64,000 nucleotides of DNA from PVC group bacterium (GCA_003567005.1 PXBF01000068.1:107794-171793), one strand, 5' to 3'; positions 39,240 to 49,321 are shown, counted from the stretch's first letter. Numbers and translations are program-made. The notes: generated by a model not told the origin, from the letters alone.

Positions 39240-40110
39240 CGGTAGAGCCCTCCTTGATTTCCAATTCATCCCGCGAGGCATAACGCTCAATTGCACCATC
39301 TGTCAACCAGGCAATACGATCACAAACCGTCAACATCTTGTAGTCATGCGTCGCACTGATAACGGTTACGCCCTCTGTCTTGTTGATTTCGCGTAAAAGC
39401 TCAATAATCTGTCGCCCCGTCACACTATCCAAGTTGCCCGTGGGTTCATCCGCTAATACAATTGCAGGATCATTCGCCAAAGCACGTGCCACGGCTACGC
39501 GTTGCTGCTGACCACCAGACATCTGTACCGGTTTGTGGAATACACGCTCACCTAAACCAACCTTTCTCAGTAATTCCACGGCTTTGTCCTGTGCCTCGCT
39601 CTGTTGCACATCGGCAAATAACATGGGAAGCATCACATTATCTAATGCCGTGGCTACCGGAATGAGGTTGAAGGTCTGAAAAATATAACCAATTTTGTGA
39701 CAACGTAACCAAGCCAGCTCAAAGGTACTCAACGCGGCTATATCCACTTCATCAATGAACACACGTCCAGCATTAGGTTTATCCAATCCACCAATCATGT
39801 TGAAAAGGGTGCTCTTACCAGATCCGGAAGGGCCCATCAAAGCAACATACTCTCCACGGTTGACCTTAAAATCTACCCCTTTTAACGCATGCACCTCTTC
39901 ATCACCCATTTTGAAGATTTTGTGCACATCCTTGGCACGCACGATATTCGTCGCCAATAAGTCTTCGGCTTCTTCCTCCGCAATTTTCTCCTGCTCGCTG
40001 ATCGCATCGTCAGCAACAGACGGTTCATGCTCTAGCGGTACTTGCTCTACATGCTCCGCCACCTGGTTCTTCACGGGGCTGACCTTCTTTTTCTTCTTCT
40101 TTTTTGCCAT
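39229..40110 (-). CDS. ABC transporter ATP-binding protein, MacB/LolD type, with acidic N-terminal extension
   Basis: A 293-residue ATPase. Residues 1-50 are an extension absent from LolD: MAKKKKKKKVSP, then an acidic stretch (EHVEQVPLEHEPSVADDAIS, EEEAEDLL). The ATPase follows: Walker [21 protein letters not shown], signature [15 protein letters not shown], Walker [21 protein letters not shown]-loop SATHDYK. AAGG precedes ATG. It overlaps the second ATPase gene by 11 bases and follows the small FtsX gene by 18. The charged tail could contact membrane lipids or a partner. Confidence 0.93.
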   Translation of the reverse strand: MAKKKKKKKVSPVKNQVAEHVEQVPLEHEPSVADDAISEQEKIAEEEAEDLLATNIVRAKDVHKIFKMGDEEVHALKGVDFKVNRGEYVALMGPSGSGKSTLFNMIGGLDKPNAGRVFIDEVDIAALSTFELAWLRCHKIGYIFQTFNLIPVATALDNVMLPMLFADVQQSEAQDKAVELLRKVGLGERVFHKPVQMSGGQQQRVAVARALANDPAIVLADEPTGNLDSVTGRQIIELLREINKTEGVTVISATHDYKMLTVCDRIAWLTDGAIERYASRDELEIKEGSTDGE

Positions 40111-40128
40111 AACAACCTTTCACAATCG

Positions 40129-40782
40129 CTATACTTCACTGCGCATAGCATCTACGGGTTCCATTTTGGCCGCACTCCAGGCAGGATATAGCGCTCCCAA
40201 TACCGTCAGCACAACCCCCGCAACAAAACTGATCACCAAAATCTGCACAAGAGTCACTATCGGTAACAATTGGAAAGCCTCGCTTCCGAAACGATTCAAA
40301 CCTTCCACATAGGCTAAGACCACACCAACAACAATACCTATAGTGGTCCCCACTGTCCCCTGAAATAAGCTTTCCGCCAAATACAGTTTCACAATGAAAG
40401 AATCAAGTCCTCCCAGACATTTCATCGTACCAATCTCACGAAACCGCTCGGTCACACTAATCAGCATCGCATTCACAATCCCGGCAAAACTGATCATCAG
40501 GGCAATACCAAGCATCCAGGCCGTTTGTGAGCGCTGCTCTGTACTGAGCAATTGCTCCAGCAACCCCTCACGTGCCAATCGCTGCTGCAACTGTTCAGAA
40601 GCACGCTCCCCCAACTGTTCCACCATTCCGTTGGAACACATAATAAACGTCAAGAAAGCCAATGCCAGCGCAATACAACTCGTTACCAAAAACGTTTTCA
40701 ACAAACGAATACGCATGCCCTGCCAGGCAATCTGTAATACCTTCCGATACGGAAGGATAATAATCTGTTCCATTTCTCTCAT
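40129..40782 (-). CDS. Minimal FtsX/MacB-type permease subunit
   Basis: A 217-residue membrane protein with four predicted helices: LLKTFLVTSCIALALAFLTF, TAWMLGIALMISFAGIVNAM, a third around GTVGTTIGIVVGVVLAY and a C-terminal VISFVAGVVLTVLGALYPAW. SVTERFREIGTMKCLGG is the FtsX/MacB coupling-helix signature and LYPAWSAAKMEPVDAMR the conserved C-terminus. The segment between helices 1 and 2 has only about 45 residues, versus some 200 in MacB, so nearly the whole periplasmic domain is missing. Start chosen at ATG 40782 (AGGA upstream). It precedes the ATPase genes and probably pairs with the giant FtsX protein. Confidence 0.88.
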   Translation of the reverse strand: MREMEQIIILPYRKVLQIAWQGMRIRLLKTFLVTSCIALALAFLTFIMCSNGMVEQLGERASEQLQQRLAREGLLEQLLSTEQRSQTAWMLGIALMISFAGIVNAMLISVTERFREIGTMKCLGGLDSFIVKLYLAESLFQGTVGTTIGIVVGVVLAYVEGLNRFGSEAFQLLPIVTLVQILVISFVAGVVLTVLGALYPAWSAAKMEPVDAMRSEV

Positions 40783-40833
40783 AATAATCCTGCCAAACCA
40801 CGAGAACGCAACAGGCGCCCTCATCTCGTTTTC

Positions 40834-41208
40834 TTAATGATCAATCTCCATCACAATCAAACCTTTTTTCATCAACGTCTGCATGAATTTGGTTACCGCT
40901 ATCTCGGCTTCGGCCTGACTTACATGCACCCTACCCGCAAAATGCTTGATGATCTGCTTTACACTCCGCTTTCCATCACAACTCTCATACACGATCCGCC
41001 CGTAGGTATCGAGCCCGAAAGATCGTTCACACGTCTCGTCCGCACCCAGAAAACGTTGCCAACGCGGACGAAAAAAACGAACCGTCACATACAGTTTACC
41101 ATCTCTTTCTTCCGTCCGTGCAGGTGGTGTCGCCATAGGACGTGCCTCCATCGCAGTATCACGCCCAATCGTCTTATTCTGCCCATTTCCTTTACGCTGC
41201 TTACCCAT
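40834..41208 (-). CDS. PqqD-like (RiPP recognition element fold) protein
   Basis: A 124-residue protein. After a basic, disordered N-terminus, residues about 40-120 match PqqD (PF05402): VTVRFFRPRWQRFLGAD, SFGLDTYGRIVYESCDGKRS, VKQIIKHFAGRVHVSQAEAE and a final MKKGLI strand. PqqD-like domains bind leader peptides of ribosomal peptides and other partners, but also occur in unrelated contexts. The ATG shares its A with the TGA stop of the upstream gene (TGATG). No radical-SAM gene or obvious precursor peptide is in the window, so a link to peptide modification is only a possibility. Confidence 0.8.
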   Translation of the reverse strand: MGKQRKGNGQNKTIGRDTAMEARPMATPPARTEERDGKLYVTVRFFRPRWQRFLGADETCERSFGLDTYGRIVYESCDGKRSVKQIIKHFAGRVHVSQAEAEIAVTKFMQTLMKKGLIVMEIDH

Positions 41209-42137
41209 CAAATATCCGTCTGATTCATTCTCGCTATGGCACGCTCACACATCCGCTGATCCGCGGCACGAGCGGACATATGCTCTGCAATCAATACCCG
41301 ATCCATCACGGCATCCCGCGCGGCCACCCCGCATAACCAACGCGGAGCACACCAGCCCAGTGGTACACCAAGCTGCTTACGGCCATGCCGAACAATACCA
41401 GATACATGCTTCCGCGTCCCATCTTCCCAATTCTCAACCCGTACCGTACGACGACGCAACTTGCGGTGCTCTACAAAAGGCCGCTTATCCATCCAACGCT
41501 CAAAAGACCGACGCTTTAAGGCTAAATCCGCAGGATATACCTGACGCAAAAACAAGGAATCTTGCTTACTCTTCTCAAAAGCAAGCGCAACGTCACCGGA
41601 AAATAAATGCCGCTGCTTTAACTCGAAGTTCGGCGGCGAGCAAAAACTAATATCATACATCGACCAAATCGTTTCATGGCCTGCAGGGGTAACCCGCAAC
41701 GAGGGCAACACCTCTTCTACAGCACGCTCTCGCAACGCCGCAGCCAGAAACCCATTAACCTTCACCCCTATGACCAATCCCGCCGATGCTGCAAAACCAT
41801 ACCAATAGGTCGTCGACTTATTCTCTTCTTGCTCAACACCATGCGCCCAGCCACACGAAGTAAAATGCTCCTTCGCAGGTGGATTCGCCTCTGCCGCTAC
41901 GCCCAACTTCTTCAGACGACCTTCTACCCAGGCATCTCCCTCCGTCACAGCCATGTCACCTGGGCGCTCCCAATGAAGACTGAAAATAGCACAGTCAGAG
42001 TCGCCAACGATCACACTGCCCTTCTGCGGCGTACCCAGCAACTTCATGGGCTGCCAATCGGCTGGCATCCGTAACTGCCACCCCGCCCATGCCAACGCTA
42101 TGGATGAGGGCACACTCTGTTCTTGTGCAGTCTTCAA
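41208..42137 (-). CDS. Unknown soluble protein coupled to the PqqD-like gene
   Basis: A protein of about 309 residues without signal peptide or membrane helix. The N-terminal half is beta-rich (WAGWQLRMPADWQPMKLLG, VIVGDSDCAIFSLHWERP) and the C-terminal third is very basic (HRKLRRRTVRVENWEDGTRK) and ends in a helix. The start is uncertain: TTG at 42137 has GAGG 9 bases upstream; a further TTG at 42194 would overlap the transporter gene. The stop overlaps the PqqD-like start (TGATG). I cannot assign it to a family. Its place between a transporter and PqqD in a tightly packed run suggests a cytoplasmic adaptor of the same system. Confidence 0.6.
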   Translation of the reverse strand: MKTAQEQSVPSSIALAWAGWQLRMPADWQPMKLLGTPQKGSVIVGDSDCAIFSLHWERPGDMAVTEGDAWVEGRLKKLGVAAEANPPAKEHFTSCGWAHGVEQEENKSTTYWYGFAASAGLVIGVKVNGFLAAALRERAVEEVLPSLRVTPAGHETIWSMYDISFCSPPNFELKQRHLFSGDVALAFEKSKQDSLFLRQVYPADLALKRRSFERWMDKRPFVEHRKLRRRTVRVENWEDGTRKHVSGIVRHGRKQLGVPLGWCAPRWLCGVAARDAVMDRVLIAEHMSARAADQRMCERAIARMNQTDI

Positions 42138-42177
42138 TGCAATATTCCTCGTAGAATCACAATCACCGATTAAACAG

Positions 42178-44172
42178 CTATAACGGCAACACAACGTTCA
42201 CGCTCTTGACCATAAAGACGATACCCAACGACATCATCGAAGCCAAACCAAGCCCAGCACCAAAACCAGCCGCAAATACCACACGATACTGCGGCCATTT
42301 ATCTCCAAACCACTTGCGACACCCATATCGACCAAGAAGAGCCCCCACAATCGTCGGCATGATCGCATGCGGTAAAGACTGATCCAAACCACGCACAAGC
42401 CCATAAACAAGAAATACCGGCAAATTGAAGTATGCGAGAATCGCGTATAGCAACAAGGCACCACCAAAGCCGGCACCAATATAATCAAACCGGAATGCTT
42501 CCCGGAAAGGACTAATACCCGCATCTGGTAAAGTTGACGTATGAATCAACCCCTCCTGATATGCCTGCAACTCCCAAAACTCATTCGCAAACGGATACAT
42601 CTCACTGGGCACAGGCCCCATGGACCAAATAAACTGTGCGAACAGCAACGTACTGATGATCATCAACGGATACGTAATTGCCTCCGCCTTCATTAAGGCA
42701 GTAAACTTCGTTCCCGTAAGTTCCATCGTACGGAATTCCACCACCTGTTGCGCGTGGTTATGTAAAGGAATCGGCGCATACCACACCGCAGCGCCTTGAT
42801 ACCCCGAAAGCATAAAGGTCGCCTCTCGCACAAAAGGTATCTGAAATTGCATACCAACCAGTCCCTCCATTCGCGAGGACATGTAACTCACAAAGGGTGT
42901 CCAGATAAACCCGTAAAAGATTAACAACCAAAGCGGGAAAGGATCTCCCTCCAATGGCGTTGCAACATTAATCAACCAATAGGCCAAACTAATGTAGAAC
43001 ATCGTGGAAAGAACGTAAATCAGGATACCCAACCAAATGGGAATGTCTCCACGTGCCCGATTCCGCTCCCACAACCGGCTCCACTGCACTTTGGTTGCCC
43101 CCATTTCATCCGCTTCCCTATTGCGCTCCTTTAACTTGGAGTACATGTGCAGAAAACCAATAACGGCAACGGCAAACATCAAGCCCAAACCAAAACTGAA
43201 GTAGAAGTCAAATACGTTCGCACGCACAACTTCGAGCGCATTTAACCCGGGCTCCCAGCTATTTAATATGCCTTGCCCTTGCAAGATCGGGTTCAAGACC
43301 ATCGTAAAAATAACGCCGCAAAGACTACCCATGACTGCCATGAATGGCATCACCATCCCCGTGACAACTAACCCCAAGTCAAAAGAGAGCATGATCGGCA
43401 TCGCCGGTATTGCCCCCTCCGTGTAATGGGTCAGGTCAACAAATGGAATCGGAATGATGCGCAACGGTCGACCCAATACCGCACCTGTGATACTGGGTAA
43501 ACCAATGTAGATTAACCCGAAGAAAATGCCCAAAGCGCCCCCCATGGAGAAGACTTTTGTACGCCAGGTCTCGCGCTCATTCGACGAGTCGGCCAGAGCC
43601 GTCATACCTGCAGCACCAACGGGAGCCATCGGAAAGGGCAACTCCTCTACATCTGCCGTGAGGCGGAACATCACATAACCTAAACCAAAGTTGTCAATGC
43701 GGGTAACCAACATCATAATGGCACCAATTGCCACCGGCCACATCCATTCCCACATAAAGAAATTTCGCTGGGCGAGTACGGATGGATCCGTAGGCACGAA
43801 CCACGAAGGCAAATACTCTATTAACCCCATCTTGCGAATCTCTGAACTCTGCGCAAAAAACTGACGCCAAAGCCAGCCACGTCCGCCTGCAGCCATCGCC
43901 GCACCACACATGTAAAACAACACGAAAATTTGCGGACGCTTCAGCTTCTGCAAAGCACGACGCGCAATTTCAACGTACAGCAGTACCGTCACCCATTTCG
44001 CAGCTTGTCCCATATGCAGACCAGCCACAAGGTTCATGTACACATTTGCAGGCGCCATCACCAGCCCTACAAACAATCCCATTAACACAGTGCCCCAATT
44101 GATGCCTTCCTCGAAATGATCGGGGGCTTTCATCAAATCCCGGAATTCCTGAAATTCTCTGTCTTCTCTCAC
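42178..44172 (-). CDS. OPT-like oligopeptide transporter family membrane protein
   Basis: A 664-residue polytopic protein with roughly 14 hydrophobic segments. The layout resembles OPT-family transporters as annotated in PVC bacteria: GLFVGLVMAPANVYMNLVAG near the start, AMAAGGRGWLWRQFF, FPMAPVGAAGMTALA in the middle and PHAIMPTIVGALLGRYGCRK near the end. GTG at 44172 has AGGA 8 bases upstream. OPT proteins import oligopeptides or metal-chelates. The gene follows the 1698-residue FtsX gene and runs into the next frame. A transport role is inferred from fold type only. Confidence 0.75.
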   Translation of the reverse strand: MREDREFQEFRDLMKAPDHFEEGINWGTVLMGLFVGLVMAPANVYMNLVAGLHMGQAAKWVTVLLYVEIARRALQKLKRPQIFVLFYMCGAAMAAGGRGWLWRQFFAQSSEIRKMGLIEYLPSWFVPTDPSVLAQRNFFMWEWMWPVAIGAIMMLVTRIDNFGLGYVMFRLTADVEELPFPMAPVGAAGMTALADSSNERETWRTKVFSMGGALGIFFGLIYIGLPSITGAVLGRPLRIIPIPFVDLTHYTEGAIPAMPIMLSFDLGLVVTGMVMPFMAVMGSLCGVIFTMVLNPILQGQGILNSWEPGLNALEVVRANVFDFYFSFGLGLMFAVAVIGFLHMYSKLKERNREADEMGATKVQWSRLWERNRARGDIPIWLGILIYVLSTMFYISLAYWLINVATPLEGDPFPLWLLIFYGFIWTPFVSYMSSRMEGLVGMQFQIPFVREATFMLSGYQGAAVWYAPIPLHNHAQQVVEFRTMELTGTKFTALMKAEAITYPLMIISTLLFAQFIWSMGPVPSEMYPFANEFWELQAYQEGLIHTSTLPDAGISPFREAFRFDYIGAGFGGALLLYAILAYFNLPVFLVYGLVRGLDQSLPHAIMPTIVGALLGRYGCRKWFGDKWPQYRVVFAAGFGAGLGLASMMSLGIVFMVKSVNVVLPL

Positions 44173-44224
44173 GTGCCTGATCCTTGTGTAATATTGGTTT
44201 TACAACGCATAATCTTTCATCGTA

Positions 44225-47200
44225 CTACAGGTCCTTTGCAGCCTTCACGTACTGCAATAAACGTTCTGGACTCAATTTACGCCATCCGAGTAACTGACGC
44301 CGTAAGTCAAAGAAAAACGGCCGATTTAGGCGCCACCATACCCTTGGTGCACCCGCTTCATGTCGAATCACAACGGCAATGGTGCAAGCACCATCATGCT
44401 CTGGCTCCACCAGAAGACGCATCGTCTGCCGCACACCCATGTCATATGGCTCAAGCCATAGGCGCACTTGTAGCCCAGCTACACAGCCATCTTCCCCAGC
44501 CTCGAGTAGATGGACGTCATCAACATCAAAAACCCCAAGAACGCCATCGCGGTGCGCTTCTAGATAATCAAAAATAAACGATATCAAACCACGTGCTGCT
44601 GCTTGACTGACCGTAAATGGCAACACGTCATGAATCTCACCATCAACGGGGTCGGGTACTTTCCAGTCCATTTCGGTCGACGGCGATGCTATTTTACCAG
44701 CCATAATGGCAGGTACGATCGCAGACAACACCACAACCAACTGCACAAGCAACATCGTGTTGATCACGGCAGTTCCAGAGTAATTCAGCGTAATACCTTG
44801 CATAAGCCCAAGACCCGTAAAGAACGTAGCCACCCCCTGACCCGCAATGTAACCGAAAACAGCCCCCATCAAACCGTATGTGAGTGCCTCGGCAACAAAT
44901 AAAGCTCCTACATGCGTGGGCGCCAAACCAAGACTCGTATAGACGTAAATCTCACCTTTGCGCTCACTCACCGAGTTCAAGATCGTGGTAAAGATAATCA
45001 ACGCTGCAATGGCAAGCGGTATGGCAATATTGCGAGGGGGCAACGCAATAAGCGGTGTGGAAACAAGCACGTTTACACCACCACGTTCATTGGTGTAATA
45101 GGCCGGAAACGCAATGGTTTGCGCCAATTCATTCGCAATCTGCGAAGCTTGCTCGGGAGATTCGCAGGCTACGGCAAAACTTCGCAATGTGCCATCCATC
45201 CTGCGCGCAACCGAACTCGGCACGATGATAACATCTTCTGCCGGTATGAATAGTGTGTCATCATCCCCTGTTGGCTGCATGGCCGCAGCAGATGCAGTCT
45301 CCTGCTCCATTACATCTTGCGAGTCTCTATCAATCCAATCCTGCTCTTGTTGCCCATAATCGTAAGGAACAATACGTTGCCCGTCGAGTAACCGTACATT
45401 ATTCTCCAAATCGATCGGATCGAAGATTCCACGCACGACCAACTCTTCACCACGTATAACGACCACATCGCCGATAGAAACATCTAAGATACCGGCAGTA
45501 TCCGTCGAGAGATAGCAACCACCCTCTGCAGCGAAATCCTCCCAGTTAGACAAAACCGCCCCTACCCCCGTCAAATCATTTTCGTTCTCTGGCAAACCTA
45601 ACGCACCGACAACAGCAGCCTGGACTCCTGTGTTTGGCTCGATGACATGCAAACGCCACGATGAATCGCCTAACCCTGCGGTTATCCAGACACGCTCTCC
45701 AATCGAAACATTATGCTCCGCCAGTAGGTTATGCACGATGTCTTTCGATGTCCATGCAAGCGGTCCAAAGGTCGGACGGCGAATCAAAACCGCTGGCCTC
45801 TCGGACTCGATATCATCTAGCCGGAAGTCGCGACGATCAACATAACTGCTGGTAGATGAAAACCCGAGCAAGGCAAACGTAACAAGTACCACCGTAGTAC
45901 CCGTCAAAGCCGTGCGAACCTTGCGCTTACGCATATTCGCAATACCAAGGAATACCGCGCTTAATATCAATCCACCACGCCCCATCTTGGCACCACTACC
46001 CTCGGCGAGCGTACTTTGCAATTCACGCACAGATGCCTTGAAACGTCCCAGAACCATACCAATTACCACAACACTCATCGCAAGAATGGTAAAGGCCATC
46101 ACAATGACCAATGGTTGTGCACTGATGCGAAAGGCAGGGTGAAAACTCCATAAAATCCCCGTCATCACAGCAAAAATCGATATCGACGCGACAATCTGTT
46201 TACCGATCTTCGCACTCGCGAACAACAGTCGTTCCATCGCAATCGAAAACGGTACAAGCATCAACATCAGGAAAATGGCTCCGCGCGAAACATCTTGTCC
46301 CAACTCCCGCACAGCCTGATAGGCACGAATCTCATTGGACAAGGCAATCGTAGCTGCCCGTTGCAATCTGCCTCCGTCATCTTCAGCCAGCGCATCATCG
46401 GCATCGCGTAACGCGCCCTCTGCAAATTCTCGTATAACATCTATCGCATCACTCGCAATACCTGCAGCCCGATAATCTGCCAAACGCCAATTGTTTAAGG
46501 TTTCCAGATCGCGTGTAGATACATGGGCCGGTATCGACGGAAGACGCTCTTCCAAAGAGAAACCACGTAAGAAGGTTTCACGCTCACTCAAGCCGCGCTC
46601 GCGCCCATCCGGTAATGCATTCAGTAGCGCCATGCGCACGCGCGCCGCACCTGCACGCATGATGAGCTGCCAACGAACATCACGCGGCACCAGCCCCCAC
46701 ATTTGACCGTCCTCGCCAATGGAAAAATAATACTGTTGGGGAGCGCCTCCACGTACGGTATCTAACAAGGACCCATCTTGTAATGGCTCCATGTAACGCG
46801 CATCGAAAAAGGATGGACCATTTAACTCTCTCGTTTCAAAGGTGACGGCCCGGGGCAACTGTTCGCCTGCACGCGTTCTCAGGTTAAAAGTTGTTGCTAG
46901 ACGCGCCGTAACCATGGATGCCGCGGTAGAGATGCCCTCGATGATTGCACCCTGACGATCCAGACGAAAAGCATGCATCTGCAATGTATGCAACCACGGG
47001 TGCAACTCTGCAGGTAACAAAGGCAAACGAAAGGTTCCGTCCGGCCCCGTAATATCAAACTCCAAAGGCCGGATGCCATCCATACTCAACCGATTACCGG
47101 CCAATGTAACCAGGAAACCTGGACGTGGCACGCGCGGAACGGTTTCGCCTGCAGATACATCTACGATACGGCCCATTCCATGGCGCCAGTTCGTGGATAG

Positions 47201-49321
47201 GTCCCCTGCTGATTCGCTCGTGAATGTCAAGTCCTCATGCTCGAAAATCCACGTCAGAAACTGCAGCGTTGGTGCAATCTGTGGCACGATACGCGACCAC
47301 TGGATATTTTCATATAGGTCCAATGGAGAATCAGGCCTGGCACGTGGAGCATCATCTGTGACCCACGTTACCCCCGGAAGACCAAAACTCGTGCCAACGG
47401 CAGAAATCAAAGCCCGCTTGGGCAAAGACCCCATTCCCCCGCTCCTACCAGCCATGGCACTTGTATTCACAGCCGCACGATGCGGATCATCTTCTGGCCA
47501 AAGATCGCCACGTTGCACGGCACGCCGCAGAAAACGTGAGAATTCCCGACTCATACCATCGATACGATTATAGTCACAGAACCCCCCGACACTCGCTAAA
47601 ACGCCAGAGTCTGAAAGATCGATGCCGATCACGAAACTCGCAGCAGTGTGTTCCTGCGTATCAATACCATACGCATCGCCGATTGAGACACGTAATTCGT
47701 CTAGCTCTTCGAAAAATCGTAACCGCTCGCGTTGCATGTCAAGCTGCCCCGTGATACGATCAGCCATACGATTCCATAACAATAGCGCCACGGACATATC
47801 ATCCGCTGCAATGTCTTGATCTGCACTATGCGTCGCCCCTAATACGCGATTGCGGGAAGTCAAAGGCTTGGAAATAATCGGAAGCATACGCGTTGCTTGC
47901 TCCTTACCTTCTTCAAAAGCAGACCAAGGACCGTCAGCAAACTCTTCCTCAGCATCTTCTGCCTGATCACGCCAGTACGTCACAAACGCACGAATTTCGT
48001 TCACTTCTTCATGCTCGGATGCGCTGAGCTCCTCAGGATGATCATTCAGTAGCTTCTCAGAGGCATCCCAAAGCGCTCCGAGCATGGAAACACGCGTGCT
48101 CGGCGTGTTTTCACGGTCCCCACGCAAAGATGCAAGACGTACCTCTCCTTGTATGGTACTCAGATGCAAAATCTCTGGCCCGATGGCGTCTTTGAAAAGA
48201 CGGCGCAAATGACGCGTCATCCGGCGGCTATGCAAGCTGGCTAACCCTTCCTCTGGATCCGTAAACTGCCGTAATTCATCCGCAGCTTCCTTATAAGATT
48301 CAAGGCTGCTCTCATCCATTGAAGCATAAACATTTCGCGTTCGCTCACCGCGCGGTAACCCCAGCATCGCTGACATCTTACGCATGCCTAGCTGATTGAT
48401 ATGATAAGCATCCACAAACGCGAACAATAACGGGCGCGTGGGATTCTTGGCCTGATCCCGTAATACATTCAGTACAATAGATGCATCCAGCGCAACATCA
48501 GCCCCAGGCGCTATGCCCATTACACGACTCATCGCATCATAAGGAGCAACAACGACATACGGAGCTTCACCTTCCGAACCTTCCGGAACCACACCCGCAT
48601 AGATATTTTGTGCTGTTACCCTCTCCCAGTCAGAACGACTAAACAAACGACCACGCGAAATAGCCCCTTCGCGCAAAGCTTCAACCGCGCGCTCATCACG
48701 AATGTAATATCGTGGCTTGTACAAGGATTGATTGGAATACAGAGGCTTTCCTACCGTTTCCGATGCAAGGAAAAGTACCGCCTCTGCACCAAAGTCAAAT
48801 GCCCGCCGGTAGTTTTGCTGACCAGACATTTCCATCACTGCAATCTGACCACGAAGCCCACGCGCAGGAATATCGGAAAAATCGCCTTCTCTAATATAGA
48901 CCAAACGCCCACGTATCCCCGCCCTCGGTGTATTATTCAGCCGCACGCCCTCTGGCCAGAAAGGATAAATCGGATACCTGCCCTCCAAGGCACCATCAGC
49001 TACTTCCAAATAGCTTTCTTCCTCAACCGGTACAATCACGGAAAATTCCTGTGTCCAAACCTCAATCCCCGCAATGTCCCGCACCCGTGCCAGCAAATCT
49101 TCTTGCACCTTGCGATGCGATTCCGTGCCGATTTGACGCGTTTCGTATCCAGATAGCCAAGCGGTATCCGATCTGACGCGCTCCACAAAATCTACCGTGT
49201 CCGCAACAACATTGCCGGTTATCAGCGCGAGAAGACTCCCCAACATTGCTATATAACGTGAAGCCCTGCACATATTCGTCCAGGATAATTGTGTCATTTT
49301 GGTGATCCGATTTCTTTGCAT
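44225..49321 (-). CDS. Giant FtsX-type permease fused to PA and degenerate M28 peptidase domains
   Basis: A 1698-residue protein. Order: signal/anchor (about 12-35), PA-like domain (about 120-190: GLRGQIAVMEMSGQQNYRRA), M28-like domain (about 250-330), helical and carbohydrate-regulatory-like beta regions, several membrane helices at about 1010-1110, another at about 1137, a MacB-like core (about 1170-1400), three FtsX helices (about 1425-1550, with LNSVSERKGEIYVYTSLGLA) and a cytoplasmic C-terminus. In the M28 part the metal motif HYD is APYDAM and the Glu-Glu pair is VDAYHIN, so it is probably a dead peptidase that binds a peptide. AGGA precedes ATG. It lies between the DUF6785 and OPT-like genes. 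Confidence 0.85.
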   Translation of the reverse strand: MQRNRITKMTQLSWTNMCRASRYIAMLGSLLALITGNVVADTVDFVERVRSDTAWLSGYETRQIGTESHRKVQEDLLARVRDIAGIEVWTQEFSVIVPVEEESYLEVADGALEGRYPIYPFWPEGVRLNNTPRAGIRGRLVYIREGDFSDIPARGLRGQIAVMEMSGQQNYRRAFDFGAEAVLFLASETVGKPLYSNQSLYKPRYYIRDERAVEALREGAISRGRLFSRSDWERVTAQNIYAGVVPEGSEGEAPYVVVAPYDAMSRVMGIAPGADVALDASIVLNVLRDQAKNPTRPLLFAFVDAYHINQLGMRKMSAMLGLPRGERTRNVYASMDESSLESYKEAADELRQFTDPEEGLASLHSRRMTRHLRRLFKDAIGPEILHLSTIQGEVRLASLRGDRENTPSTRVSMLGALWDASEKLLNDHPEELSASEHEEVNEIRAFVTYWRDQAEDAEEEFADGPWSAFEEGKEQATRMLPIISKPLTSRNRVLGATHSADQDIAADDMSVALLLWNRMADRITGQLDMQRERLRFFEELDELRVSIGDAYGIDTQEHTAASFVIGIDLSDSGVLASVGGFCDYNRIDGMSREFSRFLRRAVQRGDLWPEDDPHRAAVNTSAMAGRSGGMGSLPKRALISAVGTSFGLPGVTWVTDDAPRARPDSPLDLYENIQWSRIVPQIAPTLQFLTWIFEHEDLTFTSESAGDLSTNWRHGMGRIVDVSAGETVPRVPRPGFLVTLAGNRLSMDGIRPLEFDITGPDGTFRLPLLPAELHPWLHTLQMHAFRLDRQGAIIEGISTAASMVTARLATTFNLRTRAGEQLPRAVTFETRELNGPSFFDARYMEPLQDGSLLDTVRGGAPQQYYFSIGEDGQMWGLVPRDVRWQLIMRAGAARVRMALLNALPDGRERGLSERETFLRGFSLEERLPSIPAHVSTRDLETLNNWRLADYRAAGIASDAIDVIREFAEGALRDADDALAEDDGGRLQRAATIALSNEIRAYQAVRELGQDVSRGAIFLMLMLVPFSIAMERLLFASAKIGKQIVASISIFAVMTGILWSFHPAFRISAQPLVIVMAFTILAMSVVVIGMVLGRFKASVRELQSTLAEGSGAKMGRGGLILSAVFLGIANMRKRKVRTALTGTTVVLVTFALLGFSSTSSYVDRRDFRLDDIESERPAVLIRRPTFGPLAWTSKDIVHNLLAEHNVSIGERVWITAGLGDSSWRLHVIEPNTGVQAAVVGALGLPENENDLTGVGAVLSNWEDFAAEGGCYLSTDTAGILDVSIGDVVVIRGEELVVRGIFDPIDLENNVRLLDGQRIVPYDYGQQEQDWIDRDSQDVMEQETASAAAMQPTGDDDTLFIPAEDVIIVPSSVARRMDGTLRSFAVACESPEQASQIANELAQTIAFPAYYTNERGGVNVLVSTPLIALPPRNIAIPLAIAALIIFTTILNSVSERKGEIYVYTSLGLAPTHVGALFVAEALTYGLMGAVFGYIAGQGVATFFTGLGLMQGITLNYSGTAVINTMLLVQLVVVLSAIVPAIMAGKIASPSTEMDWKVPDPVDGEIHDVLPFTVSQAAARGLISFIFDYLEAHRDGVLGVFDVDDVHLLEAGEDGCVAGLQVRLWLEPYDMGVRQTMRLLVEPEHDGACTIAVVIRHEAGAPRVWWRLNRPFFFDLRRQLLGWRKLSPERLLQYVKAAKDL

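Noticed and set aside
44225..49321. Active secreted aminopeptidase annotation for the 1698-residue protein
   Set aside because: Despite the PA/M28-like layout the metal-binding residues are absent, and the C-terminal half is clearly FtsX-type permease.
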